Under the pieces are notes generated by a model. That model was not told the DNA's origin. It was given only the letters and a program-made list of their open reading frames with translations, and made no database searches. From assembly GCA_937949615.1 (NCBI GenBank), contig CALEDQ010000011.1, forward strand, positions 1 through 64,000: a stretch of 64,000 nt of DNA. The letters are read 5' to 3'. The stretch comes from an uncultured bacterium. GTDB lineage: Bacteria > Muiribacteriota > Ozemobacteria > Ozemobacterales > Ozemobacteraceae. The position numbers and the translations under genes were made by a program. Below are positions 7,861 through 15,775 of the stretch, piece after piece (within the stretch, counting starts at the first letter, position 1; every line of letters begins with the position of its first letter).

Positions 7861-8683
7861 TTCTCATATAACAGAAGTCCTGGCTAGCTTACATCGCGCA
7901 GCGGCCGCGCTTGATATTCCTTTGTTTGTTATCGGGGCATTTGCGAGAGATTTGCTTCTTGAACACTGCTACAATATCAAGCCAGCCAGGAAAACCTCGG
8001 ACCTTGACCTCGGGGTAAAAGTTGCAGGCTGGGATGATTATGAGAGGCTCATCGGTTGTTTGAGCAGAGAAGAAAATTGTTCACGCGATCCGAAAAACGC
8101 ACAGCGAATTTATCTCCGCTCTGTGCCTGTTGATATCGTGCCTTTTGGCCAGATATCAGATGACCAGCATAATATTTTCTGGCCTCCAGAGCGGGCATTC
8201 AGAATGAGTGTTATGGGGTTCCAGGAAGCATACGACAGTTCAATCAGTATAATGTTGTGTGAGGCCCCTGAGCTGTCGATCAAGATTCCGACATTACCAG
8301 GTTTGGCTCTGTTAAAGATTATTTCATGGAATGAGAGGTTTCCCGAAAGAGGCAAGGATGCCCTCGATTTGCTATTCATAATGGATAACTATAGCGAAAC
8401 CGGCATTGAAAACCGACTGTATCAGGAAGAATCACTGCTGAATGAAGAAAATTTTGATCTCAAGAACGCCTCGATAAGGCTGCTTGGCAAAGACATGGCG
8501 ATGCTTGCAACCTCAGAGACGTATGATACCGTTAAGGCCATACTTAAGAATGAAACAGATAAAGAAGGCCTGAACCGACTTGCCAACAGCATGCTAAGCA
8601 TAAAAACAGACTACGACAATCAGCTGAACACAATTATGCTGAAGCTGGCAAAGCTAAGACAGGGTTTTATTTATGAGCGTTAG
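7823..8683 (+). CDS. AbiEii-like nucleotidyltransferase (type IV toxin)
   Basis: 286 residues from ATG 7823; the frame is open to 7778 but the earlier ATG lies deeper in the AbiEi gene. A nucleotidyltransferase core is visible: IGAFARDLLLEH followed by SDLDLGVKV (two catalytic Asp) and VDIVPFG (third Asp) within the first 110 residues. This matches the NTP-transferase superfamily containing AbiEii and MenT toxins, which inactivate tRNA or other RNAs by adding nucleotides. The exact target cannot be read from the sequence. Forms the toxin half of the AbiE-type pair with the preceding gene. Confidence 0.8.
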   Translation: MNNTSFNLSGKIDSHITEVLASLHRAAAALDIPLFVIGAFARDLLLEHCYNIKPARKTSDLDLGVKVAGWDDYERLIGCLSREENCSRDPKNAQRIYLRSVPVDIVPFGQISDDQHNIFWPPERAFRMSVMGFQEAYDSSISIMLCEAPELSIKIPTLPGLALLKIISWNERFPERGKDALDLLFIMDNYSETGIENRLYQEESLLNEENFDLKNASIRLLGKDMAMLATSETYDTVKAILKNETDKEGLNRLANSMLSIKTDYDNQLNTIMLKLAKLRQGFIYER

Positions 8684-8745
8684 TGTCCGACGATTGAACT
8701 TCTGGCTTAAGCCTCGTGAGAGATTGGGTTCGCAGGTTTTGATTT

Positions 8746-8767
8746 CGCTGCGCTACGTAGCGCAGCG
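8746..8767. repeat. 22-base perfect palindrome (dispersed element copy 3)
   Basis: Symmetric around 8756/8757 with the half CGCTGCGCTAC and its exact complement. The inner 14 bases equal the palindrome at 4494-4507. Two further partial (A)TACGTAGA cores follow within 65 bases. Could be a REP-like element or a mobile-element end. Confidence 0.65.
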
Positions 8768-8976
8768 TAAATGTAAGCGGCAGCGATACGTAGATGTTGA
8801 ATTTTTCACAGCGAAGACGTATGCTATACGTAGAGAAAAAGATTGTGTCGGGATTTGAACCAGGTCATTCTGGCCCGTTAGGTATAGCTATGGGTATAGA
8901 TTTTGGTTATGGATTTTTTAAATGCATTGACTGACGAAGGTTTCTGGTTGCATTCAAATCCCTGCTCGGGAGCTCG

Positions 8977-9001
8977 AAGGCGACCTTAATGGTCGCCTTT
9001 T
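8977..9001 (+). terminator. Rho-independent terminator
   Basis: Stem AAGGCGACC / GGTCGCCTT with a 5-base loop, then TTT. It lies about 295 bases past the NTase stop and before the promoter of the next module. Confidence 0.75.
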
Positions 9002-9122
9002 GTGCTTTCCGGCAAAGTCTTTTGATCATTGTTCTGTAAGAATACTTAAAAGGCTGAGCAGAGGCTTTGCTGGTCGAAGTCAGGGCCGGTCGGTGAGCAG
9101 GGTGTGGGCACTATGACTATCC

Positions 9123-9151
9123 TTGACAATCAATCTCATTATGCTTATCTT
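9123..9151 (+). promoter_or_regulatory. Sigma-70-like promoter of the HTH/NTase pair
   Basis: TTGACA at 9123-9128, a 17-base spacer and TATCTT at 9146-9151. The expected transcription start falls at about 9158, inside the palindrome that follows. Confidence 0.7.
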
Positions 9152-9156
9152 AAAAA

Positions 9157-9180
9157 TATCTCATATCGCGATTTGAGATA
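9157..9180. promoter_or_regulatory. 24-base near-perfect palindromic operator
   Basis: Arms TATCTCA (9157-9163) and TGAGATA (9174-9180) surround the self-complementary core ATCGCGAT (9165-9172); only one T/T pair breaks symmetry. Its position between the promoter and the ribosome site (gaagagg, about 9184) of an HTH protein gene suggests autorepression. Confidence 0.65.
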
Positions 9181-9196
9181 ATTGAAGAGGTAGCTT

Positions 9197-9715
9197 ATGA
9201 AAAAGCATAATGGCATGAAACCTCAGGATATTGCGCTTCTGCTTTTTATAGCGCAATATTACGAGAAAAAATATCGAGTTCTTGCCTTGGCTGACGCTCT
9301 GAAGATCAGTCAGTCTGAAGTTTCTGAAGCCTTGAATCGCTGTAAAATTGCCATGCTTTTAGATGCCGACGAAAAGATCGTTTATCGCAACAATCTTTAT
9401 GAGTTCATTATTTATGGCCTGAAGTATGTTTTCCCGGTCGAGCCGGGAACCATTGTGCGCGGTATTGCAACTGCACATTCAGGGCCACCTTTGAACAAAT
9501 TGATAGTTTCAGGTGCAGAAAAGTATGTCTGGAGTTGCTCAAATGGCGATTCGCAGGGGATTTCGATTGCGCCTCTTTATAAGACTCTTCCCGCCGTTGT
9601 AAAAAATTATCCGGAATTTTATGAGCTTCTTTGTCTTGTTGACGCATGCCGCATTGGCAGGGCCAGAGAGGTGAATCTGGCACGAGAAATCATCAAAGAA
9701 AGATTGATCAGGTAA
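9197..9715 (+). CDS. HTH regulator, likely antitoxin of NTase pair
   Basis: 172 residues, ATG 9197 after GAAGAGG. The first about 60 residues form a MarR-like winged helix (PQDIALLLFIAQYY, then LALADALKISQSEVSEALNRC). The rest has no recognisable catalytic motif. The stop TAA shares its last A with the ATG of the following nucleotidyltransferase gene, so the two are translationally coupled. Small HTH genes coupled to solo nucleotidyltransferases are a recurrent toxin-antitoxin arrangement; the role as antitoxin and autorepressor is inferred from this layout and from the palindrome at its promoter. Confidence 0.7.
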   Translation: MKKHNGMKPQDIALLLFIAQYYEKKYRVLALADALKISQSEVSEALNRCKIAMLLDADEKIVYRNNLYEFIIYGLKYVFPVEPGTIVRGIATAHSGPPLNKLIVSGAEKYVWSCSNGDSQGISIAPLYKTLPAVVKNYPEFYELLCLVDACRIGRAREVNLAREIIKERLIR

Positions 9716-10419
9716 TGCCGCGAAAAAATCTGGAAATGGTAAAGATTGTTGCTGAAGCACTTGGAGATTTGCGGGATCACGTGGTTTTCGTTGGTGGTTC
9801 CATCATTGAGCTGTATGCAGACCATTCTGTTCCAGAAGAAGTGCGACCAACGGAAGATGTTGACCTGGTTGTGGATATTGCAACGCGAAAGTCACTGGCT
9901 GAATTTGAAAAAATGCTTTCCGGCCGGGGCTTTTTTCATGATTTCTCTGAAGGTGCACCCATGTGTCGTTGGCAATGTAACGGCATTACGGTTGATTTAA
10001 TGGCAACCGAATCCGGAATTCTTGGTTTCGGGAATCAATGGTATCAACCCGGTTTTGCGAAAAAAATGGAAAAAATTTTACCGGGCGCTGGTGAAACGAT
10101 AATAAATCTTCTGCCATTGATTTATTATCTCGCGACCAAGATAGATGCCGTTTTTGGCAGAGGTCTGACAGATTTAAGATTGAGTCATGACTTTGAAGAC
10201 ATTGTTTACCTTTTCGATAATTGTCTTTCTCTGGAGAATGACTTTTATCGGGCAGACAGCAAAGTCAGAAAACACTTGTCTGCAAGTTTCAGCAGTTTGA
10301 CAAATTTGAATGTATTCAAAGAAGCCCTGGCTTGTTCGATGCCGCCAAATGCTCAAAAAGACCGGGCGTCTACCATAGAACGGCTTATGCTGAAAATTGC
10401 TTCTAATCTGGAAAAATAG
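9715..10419 (+). CDS. Nucleotidyltransferase-fold protein, likely toxin
   Basis: 234 residues from ATG 9715, overlapping the previous stop by one base. The NTase signature is clear: HVVFVGGSIIELY at about residues 22-34, then EDVDLVVDI (paired Asp) and ITVDLMATE (third Asp). Later KIDAVFGR...DFEDIVYLF resembles the C-terminal helical part of AbiEii/MenT-related proteins. It is shorter than the other NTase of this island (286 residues) and not close to it in sequence, so this is a second, independent module rather than a recent duplication. The substrate is unknown. Confidence 0.75.
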   Translation: MPRKNLEMVKIVAEALGDLRDHVVFVGGSIIELYADHSVPEEVRPTEDVDLVVDIATRKSLAEFEKMLSGRGFFHDFSEGAPMCRWQCNGITVDLMATESGILGFGNQWYQPGFAKKMEKILPGAGETIINLLPLIYYLATKIDAVFGRGLTDLRLSHDFEDIVYLFDNCLSLENDFYRADSKVRKHLSASFSSLTNLNVFKEALACSMPPNAQKDRASTIERLMLKIASNLEK

Positions 10420-10466
10420 AAAACCCGGGCATGCGAAAGTTTGACGCTATGGTCAAGGCTTGTAAG

Positions 10467-10499
10467 CAGCCCGGCCGTCGTTTGGGGGCGACCGGGCTG
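10467..10499. terminator. Hairpin between convergent genes
   Basis: CAGCCCGG (10467-10474) pairs with CCGGGCTG (10492-10499), extended by two more pairs after one mismatch. It lies in the 85 bases between converging genes. There is no strong T run, so it may act as a weak bidirectional terminator or an RNA stabiliser. Confidence 0.45.
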
Positions 10500-10504
10500 G
10501 CAGA

Positions 10505-11032
10505 TTACATTGGTTTCATTTTTCGGGTTTCGGGCCGTGAGTCTTCGGCGGCCATCGATTTTTCTTTTTTGAAGCCGTTGAGGAAATCAGCGATCTTGTC
10601 TTCGAAGAAGCCGAGCTGGCGTTTTTCCATGGAAGGAAGCCGTCCGCTTTCGTTGCCGATGAAATAAAGAGCCGGCTGAAATTCGAAGCGACTGCGGGTC
10701 AAGATAACCGCAAATCCAACAACTTCATCTTCATTGTAAGTAAAGCCTGTTGCTGACAGATCGATGCGGCTGCCGTCGGCGCAGCGCACCGGTTTCCCTT
10801 CATTGGGCTCGGCAAAGGGGAAGAAAAATTGCTGACCATCTTCGAGTTCGGCGAGCAGGTCTTTCCAGGTCGGATTTTCTGGATTACCGTGCTTTGGGAT
10901 ATTGTCGTTTTCGCGCCAGATGAAGTCAGAAAGCGTCATGTCAGTAGTGGCGACCCTCTTGTAATGCGCCAGCATGCTTTTCACAAAATCCTGAAAGTCG
11001 AAACCGGCCTTGTCAAATTTCCAGGTGATCAT
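10505..11032 (-). CDS. Hypothetical cytoplasmic protein
   Basis: 175 residues. I choose ATG 11032 because GGAGGAAAAT precedes it; the ATG at 11044 lies within that ribosome site. No signal peptide or membrane segment. Sequence is acidic and aromatic-rich (WRENDNIPKHGNPENPTWKDLL) with a C-terminal charged tail. I do not recognise a family. Base composition resembles the GC-richer core to the right rather than the island, so it may mark the island's right edge. Confidence 0.65.
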   Translation of the reverse strand: MITWKFDKAGFDFQDFVKSMLAHYKRVATTDMTLSDFIWRENDNIPKHGNPENPTWKDLLAELEDGQQFFFPFAEPNEGKPVRCADGSRIDLSATGFTYNEDEVVGFAVILTRSRFEFQPALYFIGNESGRLPSMEKRQLGFFEDKIADFLNGFKKEKSMAAEDSRPETRKMKPM

Positions 11033-11275
11033 ATTTTCCTCCATTATTTGCTATACGGCAGTTGCAGCCGTGCTCTCTCAATTTTATGTCGTCGGGTGGG
11101 TTTGCTTGCTCCGACCTCTGCAATAAGTTTACGATTCTTCGACAATCTCTGCAACCCATGTTGAATTCTTTTTGTCGTTTTCATGCAACGGGCAATATGC
11201 AAAAAATGCTGCATTTTGGGTAAAGCATGAGTAATACTGCCGAAGATGTAATGCCTGAACAACCAGCCTCGGGTG

Positions 11276-11581
11276 TTAAAGGGTCAGGTATTCGACGATA
11301 AAGACTGCCGCTGCCGCACCGAGCGCAGTCTGCAGAAGGCCACGGTTGAAATAGGCCAGCAGAATTGCAACCAGAAAGCCGGTGCCGGCCGAGAAGGTGC
11401 TGCGCGTCGATTCCAGTATGGCCGGAAAAGTCATCGAGCCGAGCACCGCGTAGGGAATGTAATACATGAAGGCCTTCAACCGCCGCGACGATAGTTCCCG
11501 TCTGAAAAAAACGATGGGAAGCATTCTTACCAGGTAGGTAACGATGGCAGTCACCATAATCACGCCGGTTAAATAACTCAT
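11276..11581 (-). CDS. azlD: AzlD-family branched-chain amino acid exporter subunit
   Basis: 101 residues, almost wholly hydrophobic, with about four membrane helices. MVTAIVTYLVRMLPIVFFRR and YIPYAVLGSMTFPAIL match AzlD/YgaH-type small subunits. Its start overlaps the stop of the upstream azlC as ATGA, the usual arrangement. With AzlC it forms an inner-membrane exporter for branched-chain amino acids or analogues. Confidence 0.9.
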   Translation of the reverse strand: MSYLTGVIMVTAIVTYLVRMLPIVFFRRELSSRRLKAFMYYIPYAVLGSMTFPAILESTRSTFSAGTGFLVAILLAYFNRGLLQTALGAAAAVFIVEYLTL

Positions 11582-12276
11582 GCGGGTTCCTCATCGACGG
11601 TGAAGAGAAAGGCCGCCAGAGCAGCAGTAAAAAGCGTGACGATTATGATTGTCCAGCCGCTCGAAAGAGCTGATATAACAGGGGCGTATTTGAAGATACA
11701 GCTCAGGGTAATTGCAATCAGCAGCGTATACAGCACAGGCCGTTCTTCGCGGGCAACAGGAACCGTGATGGCCACGAACATTCCGTAAAGGGTGATTCCC
11801 ATGGCCGAGACAACCGAGACCGGCATCAGCGAGTTGACGGTTGCGCCCAGAATTGTGCCCAGCGACCAGCCAAGGTATGGCGTGCTGATCAGCCCGGCCA
11901 TATAGGAAAAACTCACCTTTTCGCCGCGGGTCGAAGCAATGGTGAAGACTTCGTCGGTAATGCCCGCCGCCAGCAGCATTCTTTTTACAAACGACATCTT
12001 TTCGATTTTTTGTGACAGAACCAGGCTCATCAACGCGTAGCGGATATTGACGACAACCGTGGCAAGGCCTATTTCGGTAAAAGATGCACAGGCGCCGGCA
12101 AGATTGACCGCGGCAAATTGCCCGGCAGATGTCATATTGGTCATCGAAAGGGCGATGGTCGAGAAGACCGGAATGCCGTGTGCAACCGCAAACATGCCAA
12201 ACGACATCGAAACGACGATATAACCCAGACACACTGGTATCCCGTCGCGCATACCACAAAATAAACTCTGCTTCAT
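11578..12276 (-). CDS. azlC: AzlC-family branched-chain amino acid exporter subunit
   Basis: 232 residues, normal for AzlC. Motifs GMRDGIPVCLGYIVVSMSFG near the start, then NIRYALMSLVL and ITDEVF are typical of AzlC/YgaZ. Multiple hydrophobic segments are visible throughout. It is the large subunit of the exporter formed with AzlD. The divergent cstA lies 172 bases away, so two amino-acid/peptide transport functions share a promoter region. Confidence 0.92.
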   Translation of the reverse strand: MKQSLFCGMRDGIPVCLGYIVVSMSFGMFAVAHGIPVFSTIALSMTNMTSAGQFAAVNLAGACASFTEIGLATVVVNIRYALMSLVLSQKIEKMSFVKRMLLAAGITDEVFTIASTRGEKVSFSYMAGLISTPYLGWSLGTILGATVNSLMPVSVVSAMGITLYGMFVAITVPVAREERPVLYTLLIAITLSCIFKYAPVISALSSGWTIIIVTLFTAALAAFLFTVDEEPA

Positions 12277-12392
12277 TTGAACGATTATCGCTTTGGCTGA
12301 AAATGCAGTGACTGTTGCTGTCTGCCTGTTGTAGCAGAACTATCGTTGCCTGTCAATCTGTCACATGTTTTGTCAGCATGTGTTAAAAAAAG

Positions 12393-12421
12393 CTGCATTT
12401 TAAACGGGGCAGGAGTAAGAT
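12393..12421 (+). promoter_or_regulatory. Putative cstA promoter
   Basis: CTGCAT (12393-12398), a 17-base spacer and TAAGAT (12416-12421), 27 bases before the cstA ATG. The same element with the same spacing lies upstream of the operon at 17070. Confidence 0.5.
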
Positions 12422-12448
12422 TAACGAAAACTCTGCCGGGGTGGGGAA

Positions 12449-14089
12449 ATGAGTGGTTCAATTGTTCTACTGGCTTCGTTGTTTCTGCTTATCGCTGCTT
12501 ACGCTCTTTATGGCCGCTGGGTGGCAAAGAAATTCGGTGTAGACGATACACTGCTGACGCCCGCACATCGCCTGCGCGATGATGGTGATTATGTGCCGGC
12601 CCGCGCCCCGGTTCTGCTCGGGCATCATTTTGCCTCGATCGCCGGTGCGGCGCCAATCATCGGGCCAATCAGTGCCGCTGTTTTCGGCTGGGTGCCGGTT
12701 CTCTTGTGGCTGCTGCTTGGCGGCATTTTCTTCGGCGCCATGCATGATTTTGCCGCTCTCTTTGTGTCGGTGCGCAATGATGGCCGCTCAATCGGCGAAG
12801 TCATCAAGAAACATGTCGGCAACCGCGGCAGCATACTGTTTCTGCTGTTTACCTGGTTTACGCTTGCTCTGGTAATCGCGGCTTTCACAATTATCGTGGC
12901 CAAAACTTTCACTACCGTTCCGGCTGCGGCCAGCTCTTCGCTCATGTTTATTCTGCTGGCAGTCGTTTTCGGAATTGCCCTCAACCGTTTTAAAATGTCG
13001 CTTGGGCTTTCGACACTCGTCGGTGTGACTGTTCTTCTGGCGATGATCTGGCTGGGGCAGGCATACCCGGTCAGTGCTTCAGAAAGCACCTGGATCTACA
13101 TTCTGATCGTGTATATCTATTTTGCTTCGGTACTGCCGGTCTGGCTGTTGCTGCAGCCCCGCGACTATCTGAATTCTTTTCTGCTTTATCTGCTGCTCAT
13201 TACCGGCTTCGTCGGCATGCTGTTCTACAACCCCAAAATCGTCTACCCGGCCTTAACCAGCTTTAAAGTCGATTCGCTCGGTTATCTTTTCCCGATGCTT
13301 TTTGTGACGGTGGCCTGCGGTGCCATCAGTGGCTTTCATTCGCTCGTCGCCTCAGGAACCACAGCCAAACAACTTGACCGCGAAAGTGACGGCAGTTTTG
13401 TCGCCTTTGGCGGCATGCTGATCGAAACTTTTCTCGGTGTGCTCGCTCTTCTTACCGCCGTAATGCTGAGCGGCGAAACCTTTGCCGCCGACCTGGCGGC
13501 CAAGGGGCCGGTCGGTGTTTTTGCCAACGGCATGGCGCAGGCCATCAATGCCATCCCCGGCCTGAAATTCGAACCGGGCGTGCTTATCAGTTTTGTTTCG
13601 CTGGTTGTGTCGGCGTTCGCCCTGACCAGTCTCGATACTGCAACCCGCCTCGGCCGCTTCGCCTTTCAGGAACTCGCTGAATTCATGCCGGCCGGCATTC
13701 AGACTCCCTTCAAGAACAAACACATTGCTACCATTTTAACCATACTGCCAGCCGCAGCTCTGATGTTCACCGGTCAGTGGGCGGCAATCTGGCCGTTGTT
13801 CGGTTCTGCCAACCAGCTGTTGGCTTCGATTGCGCTGCTGAGCATCACTGTCTGGTATTTTCATACTTTTCACCAACGGCCTTTGTTTATCACGGTTCCG
13901 ATGGTGACAATGTTTCTCGTTACCTGTTTTGCACTGATAAACGTCATAACCGACAATCTCGGCCGGCAGGGCTATATGATGGCCGGTCTCAGCGGCACTC
14001 TGCTGCTGCTCGCGCTATTCCTCGCCTGGGAGGCCGCCGGTATCCTTCGACAGAGTCACCCAGCACAGGGCGAAAGGCTGGCGGGCTGA
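12449..14089 (+). CDS. cstA: Carbon starvation protein CstA, peptide/pyruvate transporter
   Basis: 546 residues from ATG 12449, after GGGGTGGGGAA. The family start (LIAAYALYGRWVAKKFGVDD, then TPAHRLRDDGDYVPARAPVLLGHHFASIAGAAPIIGP) is unmistakable. Many membrane helices follow. ALTSLDTATRLGRFAFQEL and LFGSANQLLASIAL are C-terminal family motifs. CstA imports peptides or pyruvate in nutrient stress. The protein is shorter than E. coli CstA (about 700 residues) but typical of the shorter branch. The usual small DUF466 partner is missing; instead a novel membrane-ankyrin gene begins at the base after the stop. Confidence 0.95.
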   Translation: MSGSIVLLASLFLLIAAYALYGRWVAKKFGVDDTLLTPAHRLRDDGDYVPARAPVLLGHHFASIAGAAPIIGPISAAVFGWVPVLLWLLLGGIFFGAMHDFAALFVSVRNDGRSIGEVIKKHVGNRGSILFLLFTWFTLALVIAAFTIIVAKTFTTVPAAASSSLMFILLAVVFGIALNRFKMSLGLSTLVGVTVLLAMIWLGQAYPVSASESTWIYILIVYIYFASVLPVWLLLQPRDYLNSFLLYLLLITGFVGMLFYNPKIVYPALTSFKVDSLGYLFPMLFVTVACGAISGFHSLVASGTTAKQLDRESDGSFVAFGGMLIETFLGVLALLTAVMLSGETFAADLAAKGPVGVFANGMAQAINAIPGLKFEPGVLISFVSLVVSAFALTSLDTATRLGRFAFQELAEFMPAGIQTPFKNKHIATILTILPAAALMFTGQWAAIWPLFGSANQLLASIALLSITVWYFHTFHQRPLFITVPMVTMFLVTCFALINVITDNLGRQGYMMAGLSGTLLLLALFLAWEAAGILRQSHPAQGERLAG

Positions 14090-15775
14090 ATGGGGCAGTT
14101 TCTGGCGGGGCTTGCACTGGTCGATTATCTGCTCATGACGCTATTGGCGTTTTCTTCGATCGAGAATCATGGTCTTGACCGCCTTTTAAACCCGATTCAG
14201 ACATATCACCCATTCTATTCAGAAGTATTCACGGTCGAAATGATGCTCATTCTTATGAGCATTGTCGGAACTGCGCTGCTTCTGCGCTCAGAAAAAGAGT
14301 CTGCTCCCGGCGATGTCTGGCTTTTGCCCGGGCGGGTTGCTGTATTGTTCACGGTTCTGACAGCTCCAGCGCGCCTGATGACCGACGGGCTGATTTCGCC
14401 TGACACCGCGTTTTTCGCTCTGGTAATGTTTTGCAGCCTGTTTATCTCGCTGCTGCTGGCAAGATTGCTGCTGAGCGGCTCCAGTGCCACCGGCAGGGAA
14501 ATTGCCGGCATGCTCGCTGCCATTGCGCTGCTTTTTCTGCTGGCCGAGCCCTGGAACAGCCCATCCCTGAAACTCAGAAATGCTGTCGAAAGCGGCAATG
14601 CTTCTGCTTTAACGAGGCTCGCCGGCCAGTATCCTCTGCATATGGCCATGAACTCAAGTCTGTTGAACTTTGCCCTGAAAAAATCCGACCCTGAGATAAT
14701 TAAAATTATCATTGAAAGAGGCAACAAAAGCTTCGACCCGTCTTACAGCGAAGGCGAAATCTTCGCCCCGGAAAACTTCGAAACCCTTAAATTTCTGAAC
14801 GCCGCCGGTGTCAATCTGGCGCGCCAGGAAGTGCTGAAAGCCGCCGTTGAATTTTATGCCGAAAGAGCAAATACTGACACCCGGCAATCTTCGACCAGCC
14901 CAGTCGATAAAAACTACCCGGTGCTGAAGTGGCTGGTCGATCTTTATAAACAGGCCCCCGAAGAAGAGCGCAAGCCGCGACCGGTAAGTTTTTCCGGCTA
15001 TGCCAATCTTTTGTGTATTCCGGCCGTCAACGGTGCTGCGGATTTAATGGCCTTTCTGCTCGAACAGGGTTTTGCCTTTGACGAAGAAGTTTTAGAAGCT
15101 CTTACAAGAAGTAAAAACTTTGAAAAGCCCGAGTTTCAGCCCATACTGGCAAAGGCCAGTGCCATGGTTTCAGCTCAGAGAACTGCAGCCGCAGTAGAAC
15201 CGGAAATCCAGGCAGAAATTCTGTTAAAGCAAACGGCAGCATCATCAACGCAAACGGCGCCAATGATAAGTCAGACAGCGATGCCGGCTTCGCAAACAGT
15301 CGCGCTCCCAGCTGTTACGCAGGCAGTTTCCTCGAATGCAGTTGCTTTGCCGGCCACTGATTCAGCGACCACGCCACCGATCATATGGCTGCAGCCGGCT
15401 TCCGATGGGCTCGATCTCGTTATTTCCAAAGGGGCCAACGTCAAGCAGATGCGCGCTGACAGAGAGAATATTTTTCACTTTGTTGCCAGATACTGGCGGG
15501 CGCCGAAAGCACCTGAGGCTTATTATCAGCTCGCTTACTCTGAACTGTTCAAAACGGCCCTGGAACGCCAGGTCGATATTAATCAGCCGAACGTAAATGG
15601 CCAGACACCGTTGTGGGTGGCGCTGTCCGAAAATAACTTCAGGGCGTTCAGAAAACTGCTTGCTGCCGGCGCCAACCCCGAAATTAAAGACGCCGGGGGC
15701 AAAACCCTTAGAGAATTCTGCCGGGAAAACGGCCGCAGAATAATTCTCAGCCTTCTTGAAGGAGAGACGAAATGA
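14090..15775 (+). CDS. Membrane protein with C-terminal ankyrin-like repeats
   Basis: 561 residues. ATG 14090 directly abuts the cstA stop. The first about 150 residues hold roughly five membrane helices (FLAGLALVDYLLMTLLAF, MMLILMSIVGTALLL and others). The remainder is helical with ankyrin-like units (NAVESGNASALTRLAG, LLNFALKKSDPEIIKIIIERG and, at the C-terminus, NGQTPLWVALSENNFRAFRKLLAAGANPEIKDAGG). A Gln/Thr/Ala-rich linker lies at about residues 380-425. Translation is probably coupled to cstA, suggesting a role with the transporter, but function is unknown. The stop overlaps the next start (ATGA). Confidence 0.7.
   Translation: MGQFLAGLALVDYLLMTLLAFSSIENHGLDRLLNPIQTYHPFYSEVFTVEMMLILMSIVGTALLLRSEKESAPGDVWLLPGRVAVLFTVLTAPARLMTDGLISPDTAFFALVMFCSLFISLLLARLLLSGSSATGREIAGMLAAIALLFLLAEPWNSPSLKLRNAVESGNASALTRLAGQYPLHMAMNSSLLNFALKKSDPEIIKIIIERGNKSFDPSYSEGEIFAPENFETLKFLNAAGVNLARQEVLKAAVEFYAERANTDTRQSSTSPVDKNYPVLKWLVDLYKQAPEEERKPRPVSFSGYANLLCIPAVNGAADLMAFLLEQGFAFDEEVLEALTRSKNFEKPEFQPILAKASAMVSAQRTAAAVEPEIQAEILLKQTAASSTQTAPMISQTAMPASQTVALPAVTQAVSSNAVALPATDSATTPPIIWLQPASDGLDLVISKGANVKQMRADRENIFHFVARYWRAPKAPEAYYQLAYSELFKTALERQVDINQPNVNGQTPLWVALSENNFRAFRKLLAAGANPEIKDAGGKTLREFCRENGRRIILSLLEGETK

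Larger units (their letters stand above)
8684..9196. other. 513-base intergenic region: palindrome, terminator, promoter, operator
   Basis: Contains a 22-base perfect palindrome (8746-8767), two tRNA T-loop-like fragments (about 8853-8866 on the minus strand and 8953-8963 on the plus strand), a strong stem-loop terminator (8977-9001) and the promoter/operator of the next toxin-antitoxin pair (9123-9180). A 61-codon frame at 8673-8858 lies across the palindrome and is not convincing. Confidence 0.6.

Noticed and set aside
8673..8858. 61-codon frame overlapping the AbiEii-like gene end
   Set aside because: It crosses the 22-base palindrome and has no family resemblance; probably a chance frame.
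11044..11262. Short minus-strand frame between 11032 and azlD
   Set aside because: Basic, Arg/His-rich translation with no ribosome site; azlD ends at 11276 and nothing indicates an extra gene.
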